Both the position numbers and the translations under genes were made by a program. Positions 1 to 5,800 of a stretch of 11,420 bases of DNA are shown in pieces. The notes under the pieces are model-generated. The model saw nothing but the letters and a program-made list of their open reading frames with translations, searched no databases and was not told the DNA's origin. Every line of letters starts with the position of its first letter. Position 1 is the first letter of the stretch. This DNA is from Cyclostephanos tholiformis (Eukaryota; Bacillariophyta; Thalassiosirophyceae; Thalassiosirales; Thalassiosiraceae). Where the stretch lies: contig JALLPB010004078.1 of assembly GCA_036939975.1 (NCBI GenBank), positions 1 through 11,420 on the forward strand. The letters run 5' to 3'.

Positions 1-55
1 CGAAGAGTAGCAAAATAAACTAGGCCAGAATTCTTCCCAACGCTCTTCTCTTAAG
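1..55 (+). repeat. End of the 5' LTR (partial)
   Basis: Bases 1-55 are identical to 8777-8831. The identity stops where the 5' copy continues with TGGTGCTCC and the 3' copy continues with LINE sequence, which fixes the LTR end at 55 (8831) within a base or two. The end, CTCTTAAG, lacks the usual terminal CA. An AATAAA at 14-19 is the same polyadenylation-signal candidate as in the 3' LTR. Confidence 0.9.
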
Positions 56-71
56 TGGTGCTCCATGAAAC
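56..71 (+). other. Candidate primer binding site (tRNA primer)
   Basis: TGGTGCTCCATGAAAC follows the 5' LTR directly. A primer binding site begins with TGG, the complement of a tRNA CCA end, within 0-3 nt of the LTR, and this fits. I cannot assign the tRNA: the complement ends in GGAGCACCA, plausible for an acceptor end, but the more internal bases do not clearly look like a T stem, so the real site may be only 8-12 nt long. It overlaps the ATG of a short upstream ORF at 65. Confidence 0.5.
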
Positions 72-121
72 TTTTCGGACTCTTTGTCCTCCTCTTTTCC
101 TTCTCCCTCTACCACAACTAA
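65..121 (+). other. Short upstream ORF in the leader (18 codons)
   Basis: An ATG at 65 opens an 18-residue ORF ending in TAA at 119-121, 34 nt before the gag ATG. The peptide is very hydrophobic (MKLFGLFVLLFSFSLYHN). It is the only visible ATG-started ORF between the LTR end and gag. Its transcription is inferred from its position after the LTR. It could dampen gag translation or be chance; nothing shows that the peptide has a function. Confidence 0.2.
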
Positions 122-155
122 CGCCCTATCCGCGGCGGCCTGTCCCTTCTGAACC

Positions 156-2618
156 ATGGCGTCCCCCCACGATTCGCGTAGTGTGTACGAAATGGGGTTC
201 GCGCCGCTCGATTTGGTCGACGTCCCGGTTGGGCGCATCACTGTCAAATTATACCCAAGAATAACGCCCGCGATGCCGGTCCACGAGCGCGCGCATGCGT
301 TCCAAGTCAATAAGGCCGCGCTGAAGGACCTTCCCACCGATCTTCGTCTCGTCACAGATGCCCTGGGGGCTCAACTCAATGCGAGCTCGACAGTCGAAGG
401 GATCCTGAGCGATTGGCGCCGATACTTCAACGAGCGTTGGATGTCGTTCGACCATCTCACCATTCTATCTTTCCATGACTCAAAAGGTGCTCGAATTGAT
501 GATACCACAATTGCAGGCAACCCCGAGGTCCTTAAACCTGTTCAGGACGGCGCTATCGCATCGTGCAGAAGCCAAGATGTGAAGTTTGCCCGCGTGCAGT
601 GCACGCTGGATTTCCGTCCGCTCACGACGATCGACCCCTACCCCGTCAGCTCTATTCTTCGGGTATCCTATTACATCGAGCTACCCCAGGCGAGCCGAGC
701 AATGACGAATGGCGCCGGAGGGGGTTACACCCTCATTAGCTTCCTAGGGGTCGATGACCTCCGGACCCTTAGCCCCGACCAGGTAGAAGCACAAGTATTA
801 AACCCCGTCCTTCAGAACGGTCCTGTTCTTCTGCAGGCCTCGGATTTCAACTTGCAGACTGCCAACACGAACGCGCACGACATTGCCCTCGAAATTGACG
901 GAAAAATACTCCAGCTGGCGTGGCACCAGGTGTGTGCTTCAATTTTCACCGAGTTGTGCCCAAATTATTCAAATCAGCCCCAAGCCGCGATCGAACACAT
1001 CAGGCAAACCTATATGGATGGGGAAGGTAATGTGATCTGCACCTCTGTGTTCGCGTACTACCAGCGCATGATGAACGCCATGCGCCCATTCGCGGGCGAA
1101 GCAAGATTCCCCAAGAGTGTGTGTAACGCATTGATTGACGGCCTCGACAAACGGCTCATCGCCATTTTTCGCCGCAATTACGCTGACCACGCGATTCTTC
1201 ACGACCTCGACGCCTCATATCAACGCCGCAAGTTCCCTGCTATTCTTCAGGCCATGCAGTCGGCTGAAGAGGAAGTCCAGTCCATCAGCGCTATCGCGCG
1301 CAGTTCTGTTGGGGGCGGGCAGGCATTCCCTCTTTCAGCCCAATCATTCCCAAGCCAAGCCGAGCGTACGCTGGCGCACTACAAATCAGGCGGAGGTTAT
1401 TCCTCTGATGCGTCCGGTGCCCGTAGCGATGGCTACCGCTCCGACCGTTCCGGCGGATCTCGTAGGAGCATGGGCCGCAGGCATCGTTGCTTTGGATGCG
1501 GCGACGAGCGACACCCCTGGGTCCAGGATGGTGTCATCATCTGCCCCAACGCTGATAAGCCAGGTGTTCGAGCCGCGGCCGCCAAGTCGTTTGCAGAATT
1601 TCGCGAGAGGATGAAGACAAGGCGAGCGAATAGGAAACGTGACCGGCCGGTAGACTACAATTCATTAAGTGAGGAAAACAAGGCGAAGGTAAAAGAGGCA
1701 GTACTATCAAGCATGGCTACGGAGGCAACAGCCGGTTCGGGCTCTGTCACGCCTCCTGCCCGCAAGAAGCCTATGATCCTCATCGCCGACGTCGTCGTGT
1801 TGTCCTCCACCAGCCACACACGAGATATTCTGCCCGCGCCAATCGTATCAAACTTCCCTCACATCCATTTGCAGTTGGGCACCACCCTCAACTGCCCGGG
1901 ATGCCCCCTTATTCGCTGCGTGATTGACACGGCAGCAGCTCTCTCCACCGGGAACTTTCACTTCGTCGCCGCGGTGGCAAAGCAGTATCCACACTGCGTC
2001 GCGAAGCTCTTCGTCCCGGAGGATTATAACCCGATTGTGCTCTCAGGAATAGTCCAGCGTGGTGGCGAGTCCATCACCACGGAGCTAACAGTGGGCTTCC
2101 AATTCCATCTACCGTACCTTACGAGAGAAGGCGATCCTACCAGCATCCTGATTGCCACGGGCCCTCATGTGACTGTAAACACAATCGTCGGGCTACCTTT
2201 TATTCAGGCCACACGCGCCATCATTGACCTCGCTGATAACGTTGTCGAATTGCGTGCCCTCGATGCCCCACCCTTCCCCCTTGAGTACCGCCGCGCAACG
2301 GTCCATGTTCCCATTGTGGATGGTGGCGACGAGTACCCCGTCCATCTGGCGGGCGCTTATGACAACTTGATTGCTGAGATCAACGCGCTCGAGCAGCACT
2401 TTGCCAGTGCCAATCTCGCACAGGCGGAGTCTTGTGCCTCCTCAAGTGGCGCCAGATCTGTGACATTCGGAGCCAGCCCAGCCATCCCAACGGCCGTGCC
2501 GTCCTTCTTGCCTTCTTCGGCCTTGGCGTCTCCCGTAGTCACAGGCGGCGGATATGTCAATGACCCCATGGATCAGTACGATGAACCCGACATGGGGAAC
2601 GGGAACGACTATCAGTGA
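156..2618 (+). CDS. gag: ORF1: Gag polyprotein with zinc knuckle and retroviral-type aspartic protease
   Basis: The 820-residue ORF starts at an ATG in good eukaryotic context (AACCATGG); no longer ATG-started frame exists in the leader. Residues 1-250 match nothing I can name. About 250-390 are helical and capsid-like (WHQVCASIFTELCPNY and on). Residues 405-443 are Ser/Gly/Arg-rich, followed by a zinc-knuckle variant Cys445-X2-Cys448-X4-His453-X9-Cys463; basic stretches on both sides suggest RNA binding. The protease follows: the catalytic loop is IDTAAALSTG (Asp591), and the flap/second-half signature IVGLPFI lies near residue 690. The protease is therefore encoded with Gag rather than at the head of Pol. 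The C-terminus is acidic and glycine-rich. The product would assemble the cytoplasmic particle and process both polyproteins. The stop TGA (2616-2618) lies within a GTGAGT splice-donor consensus (2615-2620). Assignment by family recognition is strong for knuckle and protease, weaker for capsid. Confidence 0.85.
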   Translation: MASPHDSRSVYEMGFAPLDLVDVPVGRITVKLYPRITPAMPVHERAHAFQVNKAALKDLPTDLRLVTDALGAQLNASSTVEGILSDWRRYFNERWMSFDHLTILSFHDSKGARIDDTTIAGNPEVLKPVQDGAIASCRSQDVKFARVQCTLDFRPLTTIDPYPVSSILRVSYYIELPQASRAMTNGAGGGYTLISFLGVDDLRTLSPDQVEAQVLNPVLQNGPVLLQASDFNLQTANTNAHDIALEIDGKILQLAWHQVCASIFTELCPNYSNQPQAAIEHIRQTYMDGEGNVICTSVFAYYQRMMNAMRPFAGEARFPKSVCNALIDGLDKRLIAIFRRNYADHAILHDLDASYQRRKFPAILQAMQSAEEEVQSISAIARSSVGGGQAFPLSAQSFPSQAERTLAHYKSGGGYSSDASGARSDGYRSDRSGGSRRSMGRRHRCFGCGDERHPWVQDGVIICPNADKPGVRAAAAKSFAEFRERMKTRRANRKRDRPVDYNSLSEENKAKVKEAVLSSMATEATAGSGSVTPPARKKPMILIADVVVLSSTSHTRDILPAPIVSNFPHIHLQLGTTLNCPGCPLIRCVIDTAAALSTGNFHFVAAVAKQYPHCVAKLFVPEDYNPIVLSGIVQRGGESITTELTVGFQFHLPYLTREGDPTSILIATGPHVTVNTIVGLPFIQATRAIIDLADNVVELRALDAPPFPLEYRRATVHVPIVDGGDEYPVHLAGAYDNLIAEINALEQHFASANLAQAESCASSSGARSVTFGASPAIPTAVPSFLPSSALASPVVTGGGYVNDPMDQYDEPDMGNGNDYQ

Positions 2619-2844
2619 GTCAAATGGGCATCACCCTGCATCAACTCGCTGCATCCGGTCGCGCACGTTTTTGGTCGCGAATGCGCACCGGCCGTCTAAA
2701 CTTCATCTTGCTTTATCACCATGTGGCTGAGGGATTGCAATGCTTGACTGTAAAGTAATAGGCACGCAACCTCCTTGACTAATATTATTAGACCCTACTG
2801 CTATCACTCTCACTTCCACCGTTACCGCGCGCGTTAAATCCCAG
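2615..2844 (+). other. Gag-pol spacer; candidate intron joining ORF1 to ORF2 in frame
   Basis: The spacer is the only noncoding stretch between the two large ORFs. The pol frame is closed in it by TAA 2756, TAG 2759 and TAG 2789, so neither readthrough nor a simple frameshift at the gag stop would reach pol. A consensus donor GTGAGT begins at 2615, overlapping the gag stop. A pyrimidine-rich tract (about 2793-2820) precedes CCCAG at 2840-2844. Removing 2615-2844 (230 nt) would join the last two bases of gag codon 820 to 2845 and continue in the pol frame without a stop. This is an inference from sequence only. An earlier AG at 2790-2791 would give the wrong frame. Alternatives are non-AUG initiation or reinitiation. 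Confidence 0.4.
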
Positions 2845-2878
2845 ATGCCTGCTTGGCGGGGATGCGCGATTACCGGAT

Positions 2879-5800
2879 TTGCCCAGCCCCATCCGTGTCG
2901 CTCCTAAGACGAAACCACGATCCCGTAAGAAGGCACGTAACGTCTTTTACGACGACAGGGGCTTCCCGGACGAGTCCGACGCCTACGACGCCCTGCTGCA
3001 CAGCATCGACGGTGGCGTGATTTTGAGAAAAACAAAATACCCTCCTCCACCAATCGACGCCGATGACCCATCCTTCTGCGTTCAATACTCTGAGGAATTA
3101 CATGGGGAGAAGTTACGGGCCGATGTTGACGTCTCCCACCTACCTCCTGACCATGCGATTGCGCTCCTGGATACTATTAAGCAATATTGGTGCGTTTTTG
3201 ATGAGCGTGGCACATTCACGCCGGTCAAGTGTTACCAGTGCGTCATCGACACAGGCACTGCCGCGCCTATTGCCATAAAGAAAATTCTTTATGGACCCAG
3301 AGAAACTCCTATCATGCGCAAGAGCATAGCGGCATTAGAGAAGGTCGGGCAGATCAGGCAAATCCATGACGGCCCATGGTTATTCAAGGCGCTTCTCGCC
3401 CCAAAACCGCACCAGGAGCACGTACGCGACATAGATGACTTTGTCTGGCGGTTCTGCGTAAACTACATCCCACTAAATCAGGTGACTCGTCAGATCGCCT
3501 ATCCCATCCCTCGGTGCGACATGGCAGTCGAATCTGATTTCGGAGGCAGGTATATCTGGTTATTCGATGCACCCATGGGCTATCACCAGATTTCTGTATC
3601 CCCCGATTCTCAGGAGAAGCTAGCGTTTCAAGGACCAGACGCCATCAAATGGACATACAATGTCATGCCATTCGGTCCTACGAACGGTCCAGCAACCTTT
3701 ATTACCATGATCCACGATATGGATAGCATATGGAAGCGGCTAGCAACGGACTCAGGAATTCAGGTCGGCCAATCAGTCGGAACGTCAATCATCGTCGACG
3801 ACATCTTTAGTTGGGCGACGAATTTCAAATTGGCACTTCGGTATATCGAATGCCAGTTGCGTATTTGCAAATCGTATCGCCTCACGCTCAATTTACGTAA
3901 AAGTCGTTTTTTCCCTCAACGTCTAGAGTTTGTTGGCATCGACGTCTCGCCGGATGGAAATAGACCAGCCATGTCGAAACACGATCTGCTCACACATTGG
4001 CCCACACCTGTGTATGTGCGCGACGTTGCGAGCTTCGTCGGTTTCGTTCAGTTTTATAGCAAGTTCATTCCGTACTTTGAAGTGCGTGTCGAACCTCTGC
4101 GCGAGATAATGCAGCGGGAGTATACCGAGCTTGTCGGCGACATGTGGACCCCCCACGCTCGCGCGACATTCGATGACCTCCGACATGCCATTCTGTGCGA
4201 CCCTTGTTTACGGCGATTCAACCCTGGGAGGTTGACGGTACTGCGTACCGATTTCTCAAGCAAGGGATTCGGATACGTGGTTTGCCAGGCGGCAGACGAT
4301 GACGTATCCCTTGCTCTGGCCTCGCAGTTCATGTCCGGTAATGGATTCCATTTCCTGACAAAAAATGACAGCGGTATCCTCTACCCCGTCGCGTTTGGAT
4401 CTCGCCGTACTCGTGGTAATGAGAAACACCTCCACTCATATCTGGGCGAGGGGTTCTGTGGCGACTGGGCAATGAATAAAGTGCGACACATGTGTTATGG
4501 ACGTCGATTTGTTTGGGTGACGGATTGCTACGCAGTAAAATTTATCCTCTCGTACGATGGCGCCAATCAGGCTGTTTTACGCCTTCAGATGCGCCTGATG
4601 GGTTGGGACGTTGACATTGTGCATCGCACGAACAATCATCTCGTCGACGCCGATTACTGGTCACGCTTAGATGCTGACCTGTGTTACGACCCTTCCTTTC
4701 GCCAGTACCTCCACATCGTTCACGACCTCCGTAAATCACACCCACCGCCGACGACACTCCCCATGCGCGATGTGAATATGCCCTATTATCGTGGCCCGCG
4801 AATTCCAGTAGAGCATTGCCCACCTGGCACCTCGACTGAAATTGATGATCGTGGCATTGACTACCCCGCCACTGCCCTAGCGACTCAGATTGTTACCTCG
4901 CAGGAGATAGGACCACAAAGCCTGTGCATCCACGCATTGCGGTTTGGTCGATGGCCCGCGTCCTCGCCCATTCCATCAATTCGCGCATTATATAACAACG
5001 AGTTGCCAGCATTAGCGTACAGCGCCACGAACTTCTCGTGGGCCGTGTATGGGTTTAACTCTGGACACTTCTTTTCGACAGTTGAGAAACGAAGGTTACC
5101 ATTTCACGTTGTTCTGGCATGTGATCCCTTTGAATATGGACGGGCACTCCTTCACGAGTTCAGTACTTGCGTTTCCATTTTCCCTTCTGCTAGTGCCCTC
5201 CTTGATCACATTCGCTCCTCAGGGAATCAGGCACCATTAGACGGCTATCTCATACACTCCCATCGGTATCAAACCACAGAGCCAGCAACAACTTTTTGGA
5301 CAATCCAGGCGTCTATCGTGACGCAATTACGACTGATACGGCGTCTAAACGTTTTTCTCGCATTCGTCCATCCCGATCATGATAACCGCAGCGTTTCAAA
5401 GTTTGTTAACCAATTGTCAGCTGCGGGATGGGTTATCACGAAGTTAGACTGTTCATTTCCTGACTATGGCGATTCGGTCGTTGGCATCGCGCATCTCATC
5501 GTGGGTGTACATGAGAGTACTCAGTCTCATACGAAGGCGATGTCCTTTCGTGTTCCTCCCTCACCAGCCCCACTGCCTATCTCGGCATATATATGGGAGG
5601 GGTTCAATAAGGCAGAGTACAGCATTTCTTTCGCGAAAGACGACGATTCATTCGCCACTGACGCAAACAACGGCATGATGGCGACACTCCCGACTCCGTC
5701 AGTTCTGGCTTCTATCCAAAAGGGGCTTCACCCCATTTATTACTTGCACCACAAGGGGTCGAATCAATCCATACTTGCCGGAGCGGCAGTCCTCTCCCTT

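Noticed and set aside
1135..1614. 159-residue + strand ORF inside gag in another frame
   Set aside because: It is a shadow of the GC-rich gag sequence, low in complexity, with no recognisable domain; the overlapping gag frame has clear domains.
2624..2758. 44-codon ORF in the gag-pol spacer, in the pol frame
   Set aside because: It ends in TAA then TAG, does not reach pol, and its peptide resembles nothing; most likely chance within the spacer or candidate intron.
2792..2878. Extending pol as a coding start back to 2792 by default
   Set aside because: The frame is open but has no ATG and no recognised domain there; only the part from 2845 on would be translated under the splice model.
3242..3268. 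IDTGTAAPI in ORF2, resembling an aspartic protease active site
   Set aside because: It lies at the position of the conserved block before the RT fingers in gypsy Pols (an I-x-T-x-x-A-x-P pattern followed by a P-x-E-like segment). No flap or second protease signature follows, and the real protease is in ORF1.
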